From Prado023 sp963774745 (GTDB lineage: Bacteria; Actinomycetota; Actinomycetes; S36-B12; CAIYMF01): a stretch of 64,000 nucleotides of DNA. Below are positions 40,727 through 49,757 of the stretch, piece by piece. The position numbers and the translations under genes are program-made. The notes beneath the pieces are model-generated. The model saw nothing but the letters and a program-made list of their open reading frames with translations. It did not search any database and was not told the origin of the DNA. How positions within the stretch are numbered: position 1 is the first letter of the stretch; each line of letters opens with the position of its first letter. The stretch spans positions 434,001 through 498,000 of the forward strand of contig CAVZGE010000011.1 of the NCBI GenBank assembly GCA_963774745.1, given 5' to 3'.

Positions 40727-43192
40727 ATGAGGCGCGCGTGCGTGGTGGCGCTGGAGCTGCGTGCCGGGCGCGGGTGGTCCCTGCCGGCGGCGGTCGTGCT
40801 CGCTGTCGGCCTGCTGGCCGCGTGTTCGGCGGGCGATCAGCCAGGTGACGGCTCCGGGGTCGATGACACGAGCACCTCCACCCCGGCCGCCGTGCTCACG
40901 ATCACGAACAGCGGGCTGCGATACCTCGACGCGATCTCGGCCGACGCCAGGTGGCTCGTCGGCAGCGAGCCGCGGGGGGCGGGCGCGAGCCAGCCGAAGC
41001 CCCTGGTGCGGCTGGACCGGCGGACCGGCGAGCAGACGGTCCTCTGCGACTGGGCCGACGAGGACCTCGGGTACTGCTCGCTGGCCGAGCAGGGCGGGAT
41101 GATCCCGGAGAGCCCGCACCTGCTGCTCGAACTTGTGGACGACAACGCGGTGCGCGGCTGGTTCCCCGACGGTGGCGCCTGGCTGGTCGACACCGCGACC
41201 GGTGGGCGCACCCGGATCGACACCGACGCGGGCGGGACGCCATTGCAGCCCGCGTGGACCGCCGCGCCCTGTGAGGGCGGGTGCGACTACCACCAGGCAC
41301 CGCGGCTGCAGCTGAGCACGGACGCCGTGTCCGGGGATGGGCGGGTGGCCGCGTTCTGCGCCAACTACACCGCGCCGAAGGAGCCGCTGCTCTACGTCAA
41401 GGATCTGGGCACGGGGGTGCTGACCAGGACGGGGGTGCGCTGCGGGGTGGACCGGTTCGGCCGGGAGGATGATGACGACGAGTGGGCCGACGAGGCGATG
41501 AGCTACCCGACGATCTCCGCGGACGGCGCGGTCGTGCACGTCAGCGGGGATCGGTCGTCCGGCGGTGAGTACGGGCGACTCGGCTGGGCGATGGACACCG
41601 TGTACTTCCCCGGCACGGGCGAGGCCCGCGAGGTTGCGGGGTCCGGTGCCATGACCCGCGACGGCGCGACGCTGTACCTGCGCGCCGGCACCCAGGTCGA
41701 GGTGTCGCAGGCCGACGTGGCCGTCGCCCATGTGTCCTACGACGTCGCGTCGGGAGCGGTCACCCCGATGCCGTGGCTGAAGGACTTCCTGGCCACGTCG
41801 ACCACCCCGGCCCCGGTGCCTGACCTGTTCGCTCACGCCAGCGCAGACGGTCAGGTGCTGCTGAACGGCACGACCGCCCACGACGTGGCGACCGGGGTCG
41901 AGACCGACGTCGCGGCGCTGCTGGTCGAGCACGGGTACGACCCGACCGACGAGAGGGGTGCGCTGCGGATCTCCGGCGACGGCTCGACGATCGTCGCCGA
42001 CGTCGTCGAGGGCGATCCGACGGCCGAGTCGAACAACGCGGTTGTCCTGGTGACCGGCTGGCGCACGTCGGCGGCATCCTGCCCGTCCGGCTCGACGTCG
42101 GACCAGCCAGGCGATCCGGCCCAGGCACGTCCCGCGCTGCGCGACTGGTACCGGCTGGCCGCGCTGGACCCGACCGCGGGCCGGATCGTCGCCGGCGAGA
42201 GCGGTTTCGTGCCCGAGGACTCCGGGCGGGCCAGCCTGCAGGCCACGTGGGCATTCGACCTGTGCAGCAACACCTGGGTCGACCTGCCCGACGCATCGCT
42301 GCCCGTGGCCGAGGACCGCCCAGCGATCGGCCAGTACATCACCCATGAGGCGGCCGGACGCGTGCTGGGCCTGGTCGGCGGGCTCTCCCCGGTCTGGAGC
42401 TACGACCCGACGGCGGCAGCGTGGACCGCTGTGCAGGTGACCGGCGGCGGGTCCGAGGATGCGTGGCCGATGGCCGTCTACGACCCCGATGGCGACCGCC
42501 TGCTGGCGTTCGACCCGAACCTGATCACCGCGGGCGAGGCCAACGGCACGGTCGCGAGCGGGGTGCTGGCCCTCGACCTGGCCACGAGGGAGTGGACCCA
42601 CCTGGATCCCGCGGACCCGAAGGACACGGCATCGCCGATGGCGTCCATGCAGCAGTACGCGGTGGCCTACGACAGGGCCGCGCGCCGGCTGGTCCTGGTG
42701 GTCACGTCCATCGCCCCGGACAAGGACGCGAAGACCTGGCTGTTCGACCCCGAGGCGGGCACGTGGGCCCGGGGCGCCGACGTACCCAGGACCCTGCCGA
42801 ACGGCTACCCGGACAACTGGTTCGCGCTGGCCTTCGACCCGGTGACGGCGCGCACCTGGGCGTTCGGCGACACCGCGATGCTCGGCTACGACGCGACCGC
42901 CGACGACTGGGTGGCCGCCGAGCGCGACGCCGGCTGGCCGGACTCGATGACGATCGGCGACACGGAGGTCGACCCCATGGCGCGCAGCACCAACCAGCTC
43001 GTCGTCGACACCAGCGGACGACTGATCGTGATCGGCGGCAACGTCCGCCGGGCGGGCGGGACCCCCGGCGGGTTCGTGAAGGAGTCCGACTGGGTGGCCA
43101 CCGACGACGTCTGGGCCTACGAGCCGGCCACCAACACCTGGACCATGCTGCTCGGACCGTCGGACGCCCCGGCCGCGTACGGACCGGGCTGA
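40727..43192 (+). CDS. Large lipoprotein with Kelch/beta-propeller-like repeats
   Basis: The 821-residue protein has a lipobox (LLAAC, Cys33) after an unusually long positively charged start. The first half has YVTN/Tol-type repeats with SDGRVAAF, ISADGAVVHVSG and ISGDGSTIVADV. The second half has Kelch-like repeats with WVDLPDASLPVAEDRPAIG, WSYDPTAAAWTAV, WLFDPEAGTWARGADVP and AYEPATNTWTML. It is probably an extracellular binding protein anchored to the membrane. A strong GAGAGGGGGGAA site precedes the ATG. It ends 1 base from the end of the convergent LAL regulator gene. Confidence 0.82.
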   Translation: MRRACVVALELRAGRGWSLPAAVVLAVGLLAACSAGDQPGDGSGVDDTSTSTPAAVLTITNSGLRYLDAISADARWLVGSEPRGAGASQPKPLVRLDRRTGEQTVLCDWADEDLGYCSLAEQGGMIPESPHLLLELVDDNAVRGWFPDGGAWLVDTATGGRTRIDTDAGGTPLQPAWTAAPCEGGCDYHQAPRLQLSTDAVSGDGRVAAFCANYTAPKEPLLYVKDLGTGVLTRTGVRCGVDRFGREDDDDEWADEAMSYPTISADGAVVHVSGDRSSGGEYGRLGWAMDTVYFPGTGEAREVAGSGAMTRDGATLYLRAGTQVEVSQADVAVAHVSYDVASGAVTPMPWLKDFLATSTTPAPVPDLFAHASADGQVLLNGTTAHDVATGVETDVAALLVEHGYDPTDERGALRISGDGSTIVADVVEGDPTAESNNAVVLVTGWRTSAASCPSGSTSDQPGDPAQARPALRDWYRLAALDPTAGRIVAGESGFVPEDSGRASLQATWAFDLCSNTWVDLPDASLPVAEDRPAIGQYITHEAAGRVLGLVGGLSPVWSYDPTAAAWTAVQVTGGGSEDAWPMAVYDPDGDRLLAFDPNLITAGEANGTVASGVLALDLATREWTHLDPADPKDTASPMASMQQYAVAYDRAARRLVLVVTSIAPDKDAKTWLFDPEAGTWARGADVPRTLPNGYPDNWFALAFDPVTARTWAFGDTAMLGYDATADDWVAAERDAGWPDSMTIGDTEVDPMARSTNQLVVDTSGRLIVIGGNVRRAGGTPGGFVKESDWVATDDVWAYEPATNTWTMLLGPSDAPAAYGPG

Positions 43193-43193
43193 C

Positions 43194-45878
43194 TCAGGGC
43201 CCTTGGGCCGCGGCCAGCGCCTTGGCCAGTCCGCCGCGGGAGCGCACGCCCAGCTTGCGGTAGATGCTGCTGAGGTGGAACTCCACGGTCTTGACCGAGA
43301 GGAAGAGCTGGCTGGCGACCTCGGCGTTGGTGTTGCCGTCGGCGACCGCGAGCGCGATGCGGGCTTCCTGGGGGCTGAGGTTCGTGGCCGGGCGCGGGCC
43401 CTGAGGGGTGACGCGGGCTCCCGCGGCGGTGAGCTCCCGCCGGGCTCGTTCGGCCCACGGGTCGGCGCCGAGGTCCTCGAAAACGCGCAGCGCCTCGGCG
43501 AGGGGGTTGCGGGCGGCTTTGGGCCGGCGGGCGCGGCGCCGGTGCTCGCCGAGCAGCAGCTGTGTCCTGGCGGTCTCGAACACCTCGGTGGTTCGCGACA
43601 GATGGTCCAGGGCCGCGCTGAGCAGCTCCTCGGCGTCGCCCGGGCTGACCAGGGCCCGGCATCGGGCCACCATCGCCGGACCGAAGGGGTCCACGACACC
43701 CTCGATGCGCATGGCCAGGTCGGCGGTGACCTCGGCGGCGGTCGTGACGTCCCCGATCGCCACATGTGCCTCCACAAGATCGACGAGGCTGGCCACGAAG
43801 TGGTCCCGGGCACCACGTCCGGCGAACCGGATCCCCCGGATGGGCGTCAGGATGCGCACAGCCTCCTCGGGATTCCCCAGCGTCAGCGCGAGGGCGCCGC
43901 GGGCCTGGGTGAACCAGTGACTGTTCCACGCCGACCGCCCACCGAGGCCGGAGTCCGCGCTCGAGCTCAGCACCCCCACCTCGTCCTGCTGGCCGCGGTA
44001 GGCCAGCAGGCACGCCAGTCGCGCTGTGGCGGTCATGTCAGCCGCCCCCAACAGGCCGGACACGTCGACAGCTTCGCGCAGCAGCGCGTCGGCGTGGTGC
44101 CATCGGCCCTCGCGGCGAGCCCGTTCGGAGCTGAAGAAGGCAGCCGAGACGACGTTCTCGGGCTCACCGGTGGTCCGCAGGATCTGGTCCAGGCGGCGGA
44201 ACCGCGCGGCGTGATCGGCGTCGACCTCCAGCAGCCAGCCCGGCGCGACCGCCCAGTTGATCAGCCGGTCCGCAGACAGCCCGGCAGGATCGATGCCGGC
44301 GCTGCGCTCGACCGCCGCGCGCAGGTGGGGCACGGCGCGATCATGCTCGCCGAGGAAGGTCAGGGCCTGGCCCAGCGTGAGCGACCACTCCCAGTCGTCG
44401 GGCTCAGCGTGGCGCCGTTCCAGCAGGGCCACAGCACGCTCCAGCGCCGGTCGGTCCAACCTCTCCATGGCAAGCCAGGCCCGCCAGTTCTCCACCTGGT
44501 GGGCGACCGGGGTGCCGAGGTCAACGCCCTCGAGGTCCTCGAGCGCGGGCAGGTAGGTCGTGGACGTCGGCGTGGAACGACCGAGGCTCCCCTGCCCGGC
44601 GGAGGTGTCGTCGTGCTCGATGCGGATCAGCAGGCACCGCACCCGGTCGTCGGGGTGCAGGTCCTGGCCCTCCAGCTCAGCGACGATGGCCAGGGCCCTC
44701 GACGCTCCTGCATGGTGGGCGGCCAGCAGGCGCAGGCGGGTCCGCTCAGATGGCGTCGGGGTGAAGCGTGCGGCCAGCAGGGCCACGTCGGCTGCCTCGG
44801 CCCGGGAGGCCGGGTGCCGCGCCAACCGGTCGGCGAGGGCTTCCAGCTCCACCGCCAGGGCCGCGTCGGGTGGCACGGTCGCGGCGGCGCGGTGACGCAG
44901 CGCACCGCCGGGGTCGCCCCGGTCGGCCAGCACCTCGGCCAGGTGCTCGTTGGCGCGGCGCAGGTCAGCCGGACGACCCGCTGAGTGCACGGCGGCGCGG
45001 GCCAGCGGATGGATGAACCTGGGCCGGGGCGCCAGTCGCACCAAGCCCGCCTCCTCTGCCGGTTCCAGCACGCGCAGACCGAGGCCAGCTCGTTGCAGTG
45101 CGGCCCTGATCACGTCGGGATCCGACGTGGCAGCCGCTGCCAGGATGACCAGGCCCTGCTGGCTCTGCGGGTGCAGGTGCTGGAAGCCCTGGGCGTAGCG
45201 GTCCTGGACGGCGGGGCCGACCGGGATCGGGGTGGGCAGCGGCTCGCGCCCAGCCAGGACCTCCCCGGACAGGATGTGCACCGCCTCGCGCAGGGCAAGC
45301 GGTACCCCGCCCAGCGCCTGGCTCACCCGCGCGGCCACCGGCGCGGACAGCGCGGGGGCGCTGCCCCGCAGCAGCTCCACGCCCTGCTCGTCGGTCAGTG
45401 GTGGCACCTCGACACCGGGGATCGCCGCCAGGGCCGGGATGCGATCGGACTCCGGTCGCCCGGCGAGCAGGACGGCGACCGGGTCGGCCACCAACCGGCG
45501 GGACGCGAACGACAGGGCCGCCACCGTCCTGGCGTCCAGCCACTGGATGTCGTCGATCGCCAGGAGCAACGGCTGGTCTGCGCTGGCCACGGCAAGTGCG
45601 GTGAGCAGCCCGGCGGGGGTTCGGCGGGCATCCGGGGCCCCGAGCAGCCGCAGCAGCACGTCCAATCCTGCGTCGGGCAGCGCCTGCTCCAGCTCGAGGG
45701 CGACCATCCGGGTGGTGGCCATCCCCCGCGCTTCCGCCTGCTCGCCCGCCCAGTCGAGCAGGGCGGTCTTGCCCAGGCCGGGGCCCCCGACCAGGCGCAG
45801 CAGGCTGGCCCGCCCGGCACACGCCCGGTCCAGTCCCGCACCGATCTGCGCGAACTGGGCCTGCCTACCGACGAGCAT
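43194..45878 (-). CDS. LAL-type LuxR-family transcriptional regulator
   Basis: The 894-residue protein has an N-terminal AAA/NACHT-like ATPase (Walker A GGPGLGKT with Lys37, Walker B LLLAIDDIQWLD), a long helical TPR-like middle (about 330-820), and a C-terminal LuxR helix-turn-helix with LSPQEARIALAVADGNTNAE and VKTVEFHLSSIYRKLGVRSR. This is the large ATP-binding LuxR (LAL/MalT-like) layout of transcription activators. Its target is unknown; the lipoprotein genes on both sides are candidates. The ATG at 45878 starts the VGRQ motif; a TTG at 45908 is possible. It is divergent from the small ORF at 46000. Confidence 0.9.
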   Translation of the reverse strand: MLVGRQAQFAQIGAGLDRACAGRASLLRLVGGPGLGKTALLDWAGEQAEARGMATTRMVALELEQALPDAGLDVLLRLLGAPDARRTPAGLLTALAVASADQPLLLAIDDIQWLDARTVAALSFASRRLVADPVAVLLAGRPESDRIPALAAIPGVEVPPLTDEQGVELLRGSAPALSAPVAARVSQALGGVPLALREAVHILSGEVLAGREPLPTPIPVGPAVQDRYAQGFQHLHPQSQQGLVILAAAATSDPDVIRAALQRAGLGLRVLEPAEEAGLVRLAPRPRFIHPLARAAVHSAGRPADLRRANEHLAEVLADRGDPGGALRHRAAATVPPDAALAVELEALADRLARHPASRAEAADVALLAARFTPTPSERTRLRLLAAHHAGASRALAIVAELEGQDLHPDDRVRCLLIRIEHDDTSAGQGSLGRSTPTSTTYLPALEDLEGVDLGTPVAHQVENWRAWLAMERLDRPALERAVALLERRHAEPDDWEWSLTLGQALTFLGEHDRAVPHLRAAVERSAGIDPAGLSADRLINWAVAPGWLLEVDADHAARFRRLDQILRTTGEPENVVSAAFFSSERARREGRWHHADALLREAVDVSGLLGAADMTATARLACLLAYRGQQDEVGVLSSSADSGLGGRSAWNSHWFTQARGALALTLGNPEEAVRILTPIRGIRFAGRGARDHFVASLVDLVEAHVAIGDVTTAAEVTADLAMRIEGVVDPFGPAMVARCRALVSPGDAEELLSAALDHLSRTTEVFETARTQLLLGEHRRRARRPKAARNPLAEALRVFEDLGADPWAERARRELTAAGARVTPQGPRPATNLSPQEARIALAVADGNTNAEVASQLFLSVKTVEFHLSSIYRKLGVRSRGGLAKALAAAQGP

Positions 45879-45999
45879 GACCGGATCGTGACAGACCCTG
45901 GCCCGCAAGGACTAGGGATTCCCCGGAAGTCGGCCCCCGACAGGTGCGGGCACCCTCGGAACATCCCGGCGGCCGTCGCCGGGCTCACAGGAGGCCCTC

Positions 46000-46095
46000 G
46001 TGAACCGCACCCGCGCCCTGACCATGGGACTGGCCGTCCCGACACTCCTCGCCGGGACCGCCCTGGCTGTCACTGGAACCCGCCTGACCCCGTGA
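46000..46095 (+). CDS. Possible 31-residue membrane peptide
   Basis: A short frame starts with GTG at 46000 and reads MNRTRALTMGLAVPTLLAGT, then a few more hydrophobic residues, ending TRLTP at a stop at 46095. It has a textbook AGGAGG site 6 bases before the start. The sequence has a charged start and one hydrophobic helix, like a signal peptide or single-span peptide. It is 83 bases before a lipoprotein gene and could be a leader peptide or a fragment of a lost secreted gene. Confidence 0.4.
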   Translation: MNRTRALTMGLAVPTLLAGTALAVTGTRLTP

Positions 46096-46178
46096 ACCGG
46101 GCGCGGGACACGGGCCCGGGGCGGTCGGCACACCGTCGGCCGCCCCGGGTTGGGCAACGGGTCGGCAAGGAGCCTGAC

Positions 46179-48074
46179 ATGCCGTGCTGCACCAGTCGTG
46201 TGGAAGACGGCGCGACCGCGCTGGGGCCGCGCAGGTTCCAGCGCCGGCGCCTGGCCAGGTGCCTGGCCCTCCTGATGCTGCCGGTGCTGCTGGTGGCCTG
46301 CACCGCACCCGGGGACGCCGCGCCCCAAGGACCGGCGGGTTCCCCGGGCAGCAGCGGTCCGGGACTGGCCGGCAGGCAGGCCGCCGAGGCGCTGCGAACC
46401 CATCCTGCGGACCCGGCTGCGGTCGACCTGGTCGAAGGCGTCCTCGTGGCCGCCGGCGTCCAGGTCGTGGACGACCTGACCTCCGCGACCACCGCACCGG
46501 TCCGGGTCACCCGCTGGCAGGTCGCCACGATGGCCAGCCAGGCGACCACGGGCGGGGGCACGCTCGGGCGAACGCTCGATGCGCTTGCCCCAGCGCCGCC
46601 CGGGGCTCCCCCGATCCCCTTCCTGATCGCCGCGTGGATGCAGCAGTCCGGGTCCGACAGCGCCCGTTTCGCCGGAGCCCTGATGAGCCGAGACCCCACC
46701 CCAGGGGCCCTGGACGCACGATTCCCCGACCTCGTCGTGGCACTGTTCCTGGCCGAGGCCACCGCGGCGACCGACCCGCCGACCTCGCGGGCGTCGGGGC
46801 AGGAGACATCCCGTGGGTCGTGGCGAGGGCCGGCGCAGCTACGCCCCGCCCTGCTCGCGCAGAACGTCATCGATGCGCCGTGCACGGCGGTGTCCACATT
46901 CGTCCACAACGCCATCGCCGCGGTGGTCCGGGCGCTCACCATCAAGTCGGCGGGCTCGGGGTTCTTCGGGTTCCTCGCCGGGATCTGGAACACCGCGGTC
47001 ACCCTGGCCGCCGGTGCCGTGGAGCGGCTCGTGGGCTCGGTCACGAAGGCCCTGGTCGAGCAACTCGTCGGCGCGTTCGGCGCGCTGGCCGCGGTCCAAC
47101 AGGTCTCCAGCGCCCTGATCCCCTGGCGGGCACCGCTGACCCCAGACCCCCCGACGAACCGGTTCGGGCTGGGGGACGAGACCATCACCGGGACCGTCAC
47201 CCTGAAGCTGGCGCCTCACGTCCTCCCCCTCCCCGCGGCCATCCACGACTGCGCCCGCACCGTCGGGGTGGACCTGACCGCCACCGCCAAGGGCTCCCGG
47301 ATCACCTGGACGACCGCCGTGTCCGGGCGCACCGACCTGGCCGCCGCCACAGCCAAGCCCGGGGAGCTGGACGCCGCCGAGTCCGCCGTGCTCGGCTACC
47401 GGACCGGGACCGAGCCGCCGGATGCAGCCGACGAGCCCGAGCTCACCGGGACCCTCACCGTCAGCAGCACCCTGCGCCGCAACGACGTCGAGAGGCTGCG
47501 CCAACTCCTGGCATCGGTGCTGCTCGAGCAGGTACCCGTCGAGCTGCGCTCCATCGTCGAGTCACTGGCTCGGCCCCTGCTCGACGCGGCGACCGGCAAG
47601 CTCGCTGAGCTGGTCGACGTGCACTCCACCACCGAGGTCCCGATCACGTTCCACCGCAGCCCACCTCTGTGCAAGAAGGGTCTGATGGACCCCGGCACCT
47701 ACACCGGCCAGATCGACACCGACCTCAGGAACGGAGCGGCCAAGGGCCACGCCCGAGGCACCATCACCATCGTCGTCGCTGACGGACAGCAGGTGACCGG
47801 CACCATCGAACTGGAGAGCAACGCCAGCTGGGGCCACCTGCGCAGCTCGGCACTCGAGGAGCTGACGATCTCGGGGACCACGGCCGAGCCAACCGTGACC
47901 CTGGTCAGGCGCACGATGGACGGCAAGGACGCCACCTTCCCCCAGCAGGGCCGAACCCCGGCGATGAAGGGACGCTGCCCCGCCAGCCTGCGCTGGGACC
48001 TCTCCAGCCTCTCACCGGGAACCACCCCAACCACCCCGGACGGCTTCGTCGTCGTCGCGACCAGAACCAGCTGA
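46179..48074 (+). CDS. Large lipoprotein of unknown function
   Basis: The 631-residue protein has a lipobox (LLVACT, Cys41) after a basic leader. Residues 90-220 are helical and alanine-rich, and 245-310 contain two amphipathic-to-hydrophobic stretches (VRALTIKSAGSGFFGFLAGI and neighbours). The rest is beta-rich, with PGTYTGQIDTDLRNG and a TGTIELESNASWGH motif. No family is recognised. The ATG at 46179 has AAGGAG 9 bases upstream. It is followed after 20 bases by a second lipoprotein gene, so they share a transcript. Confidence 0.78.
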   Translation: MPCCTSRVEDGATALGPRRFQRRRLARCLALLMLPVLLVACTAPGDAAPQGPAGSPGSSGPGLAGRQAAEALRTHPADPAAVDLVEGVLVAAGVQVVDDLTSATTAPVRVTRWQVATMASQATTGGGTLGRTLDALAPAPPGAPPIPFLIAAWMQQSGSDSARFAGALMSRDPTPGALDARFPDLVVALFLAEATAATDPPTSRASGQETSRGSWRGPAQLRPALLAQNVIDAPCTAVSTFVHNAIAAVVRALTIKSAGSGFFGFLAGIWNTAVTLAAGAVERLVGSVTKALVEQLVGAFGALAAVQQVSSALIPWRAPLTPDPPTNRFGLGDETITGTVTLKLAPHVLPLPAAIHDCARTVGVDLTATAKGSRITWTTAVSGRTDLAAATAKPGELDAAESAVLGYRTGTEPPDAADEPELTGTLTVSSTLRRNDVERLRQLLASVLLEQVPVELRSIVESLARPLLDAATGKLAELVDVHSTTEVPITFHRSPPLCKKGLMDPGTYTGQIDTDLRNGAAKGHARGTITIVVADGQQVTGTIELESNASWGHLRSSALEELTISGTTAEPTVTLVRRTMDGKDATFPQQGRTPAMKGRCPASLRWDLSSLSPGTTPTTPDGFVVVATRTS

Positions 48075-48094
48075 CCCCATCGAGGAGAGAACCC

Positions 48095-48610
48095 ATGAAC
48101 GCACGATCCGCCCGGCCGGTCACCACAGTCGCACGGTCGCGGGCTGCCGCATCCGTGGCGCTGGCCACCCTCGCACTCGCGCTCACCGGCTGCGGTGCCG
48201 ACCAGCCGACCCAGCCCGACCCCGGGACCACCGCCGCCATCAGCGCACCGGGGCCAGCAACCAGCGCCGCGGCCACCCCCGAAGCCACCAGCCCCGACCA
48301 ACTGGCTGCCACCCTCGAATGGCCCGACGGAACCGAGGACTTCGCACTGAACATCTGCGTCAGCATCGGCGAGACCACCATCCAGGGCAGCGGCGCCTCC
48401 GCGGACTGGAACCTGACCCTCGACGCCAACCTGCTCTCCCCCGACGACACCGGCACCCTGCAGGTCTCACGCGCCTCCGACAACGCCATCGAGTACGACG
48501 CCGACATCACGACCCTCACCGTCCAGCCGGACGGCACCTTCGACGCCACCGGACAGGACCCCGCTGGGGAGCCCTTCCGCCTCAACGGCACCTGCACCCT
48601 GTCCTGGTGA
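48095..48610 (+). CDS. Small lipoprotein, LpqH-like in layout
   Basis: The 171-residue protein has a lipobox (LALTGC, Cys33), a Thr/Ala/Pro-rich linker (35-75), and a beta-rich C-terminal domain with two cysteines (in LNICVSIG and GTCTLSW) that could form a disulfide. The domain layout resembles the mycobacterial 19-kDa LpqH antigen family, but the similarity is loose and only by eye. The ATG at 48095 has a GAGGAGAGAA site. It lies in the same operon as the preceding lipoprotein. Confidence 0.75.
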   Translation: MNARSARPVTTVARSRAAASVALATLALALTGCGADQPTQPDPGTTAAISAPGPATSAAATPEATSPDQLAATLEWPDGTEDFALNICVSIGETTIQGSGASADWNLTLDANLLSPDDTGTLQVSRASDNAIEYDADITTLTVQPDGTFDATGQDPAGEPFRLNGTCTLSW

Positions 48611-48866
48611 CGCGCTGCTCGAGGTCACGGTCGATGCGCCGGCCCAGTCGTCCGCCGGAAACCCGAAGGCGCTGACGCGGTGGTGCCGCCACTTCTGGGC
48701 GGTGACAGCCTGAGCCCAACGTGCGCGCCAGGCTGCGGAGAGACGCGGGTTCGGGAGCCACTTCCCAGCGGTCGATTGCGCACGTCGTCGCCTCATTGGG
48801 TTGACTCTTGCTGGATGGGCACGCACACGCCTTCCGTTGCGGGTGTTGGTGACGGACCATGGCGGC

Positions 48867-49403
48867 ATGACGCGTCTTGTGACTGCTCGGCTGGTTCTCA
48901 GGCGCCCGAGTGCCTCAGATTGCGATGACGCCCTGGACCTCCTGCGCGACCCGGAGGTATGTCGATGGCACCCGGCCCCTGCTGTGGTCGATCGAGATTC
49001 CGCCCGCGCTTGGTGTCTCAGCGGTGCGGACTGGGGCACCGGCTCCCACCGCACCTGGCATGGTGTGGATCCGGGGACCGATCGCCTGATCGTGAACATC
49101 TCACTCTTCGCCATTGACGAGCAGCACTCCACCGCCAAGGTCGCCTACCGGGTGATGCCCTCGCAGCGGCGCCAGGGCTACGCACGTGAGTCCGTCCTGG
49201 CGGTGACCGCCTGGGCGTTCACAGAGCTCGATCTTGCTCGCGTGCAGCTGGAGCACTCGGTGCCCAACACGTCGTCCTGCCAGGTGGCGCTGGCCAGCGG
49301 GTACCGTTTGGAAGGCACGCTTCGGTCGGCGTTCCGGACTGCCGATGGGGCGCGTCACGATGATCACGTCCACGGCCGACTTGCCAGTGACCCGGTCCCG
49401 TAG
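48867..49403 (+). CDS. GNAT-family acetyltransferase (RimJ-like)
   Basis: The 178-residue protein has the N-terminal pattern TARLVLRRPSASDCDDALDL of the RimJ/RimL subgroup and the acetyl-CoA loop PSQRRQGYARESV followed by FTELDLARVQLEHSVPNTSS. It probably N-acetylates a ribosomal protein or small amine; the substrate is unknown. The ATG at 48867 starts at the conserved domain. The 256 bases before it hold no clear gene. Confidence 0.87.
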   Translation: MTRLVTARLVLRRPSASDCDDALDLLRDPEVCRWHPAPAVVDRDSARAWCLSGADWGTGSHRTWHGVDPGTDRLIVNISLFAIDEQHSTAKVAYRVMPSQRRQGYARESVLAVTAWAFTELDLARVQLEHSVPNTSSCQVALASGYRLEGTLRSAFRTADGARHDDHVHGRLASDPVP

Positions 49404-49757
49404 CGCGGTATCCGACCGATGCTTGCCGGCCAGACCTCGCGGTGACCTCGGCGTCGCCGTTGAGCCGAGCCCACCCGGCGACGTGAGCGGGCCTCAGCGC
49501 GATTCCCCTGCCGGCGGCCGACACCGTTGCAGTGCTGCGGCTGCATGGCACAGGATGACCCGGTGGGTGAACCGACCTCTGCTGATCCCGATGCCGTGCC
49601 GTTCACGAGCACGGATCTGGACCCGGTCGCCGCGCGGCGACGTCGGGGCGACGGTCGTCAGCGGGCCGCGGGGTGTGTTCACGGTCGTGGGTGCGAAGGG
49701 GGACTGCTCGGTTGTTGCCGTCGGCGTCCGTGGTCAAGATCGGTCCGACCCGTCGTC
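49404..49757. other. 354-base gap between convergent genes, no certain gene
   Basis: The region between the GNAT gene and the amidase holds only fragmentary coding signal. An ATG near 49542 opens with MAQDDPVGEPTSADPDAVPF, which looks protein-like for about 28 codons, then turns to arginine-rich noise; better composition continues in another frame (VFTVVGAKGDCSVVAVGV) before a stop. This could be a decayed small gene. No strong hairpin or mobile element end was seen. Confidence 0.35.

Noticed and set aside
39572..43816. 1414-codon minus-strand open frame across the SpoIIE and Kelch-lipoprotein genes
   Set aside because: Two convincing plus-strand genes with signal sequence and catalytic motifs occupy this region; the long frame is a GC-content artefact.
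48611..48866. Minus-strand stretch before the GNAT gene resembling the tail of a protein
   Set aside because: About 40 residues look protein-like, but there is no start, motif or family and the flanks are noise.
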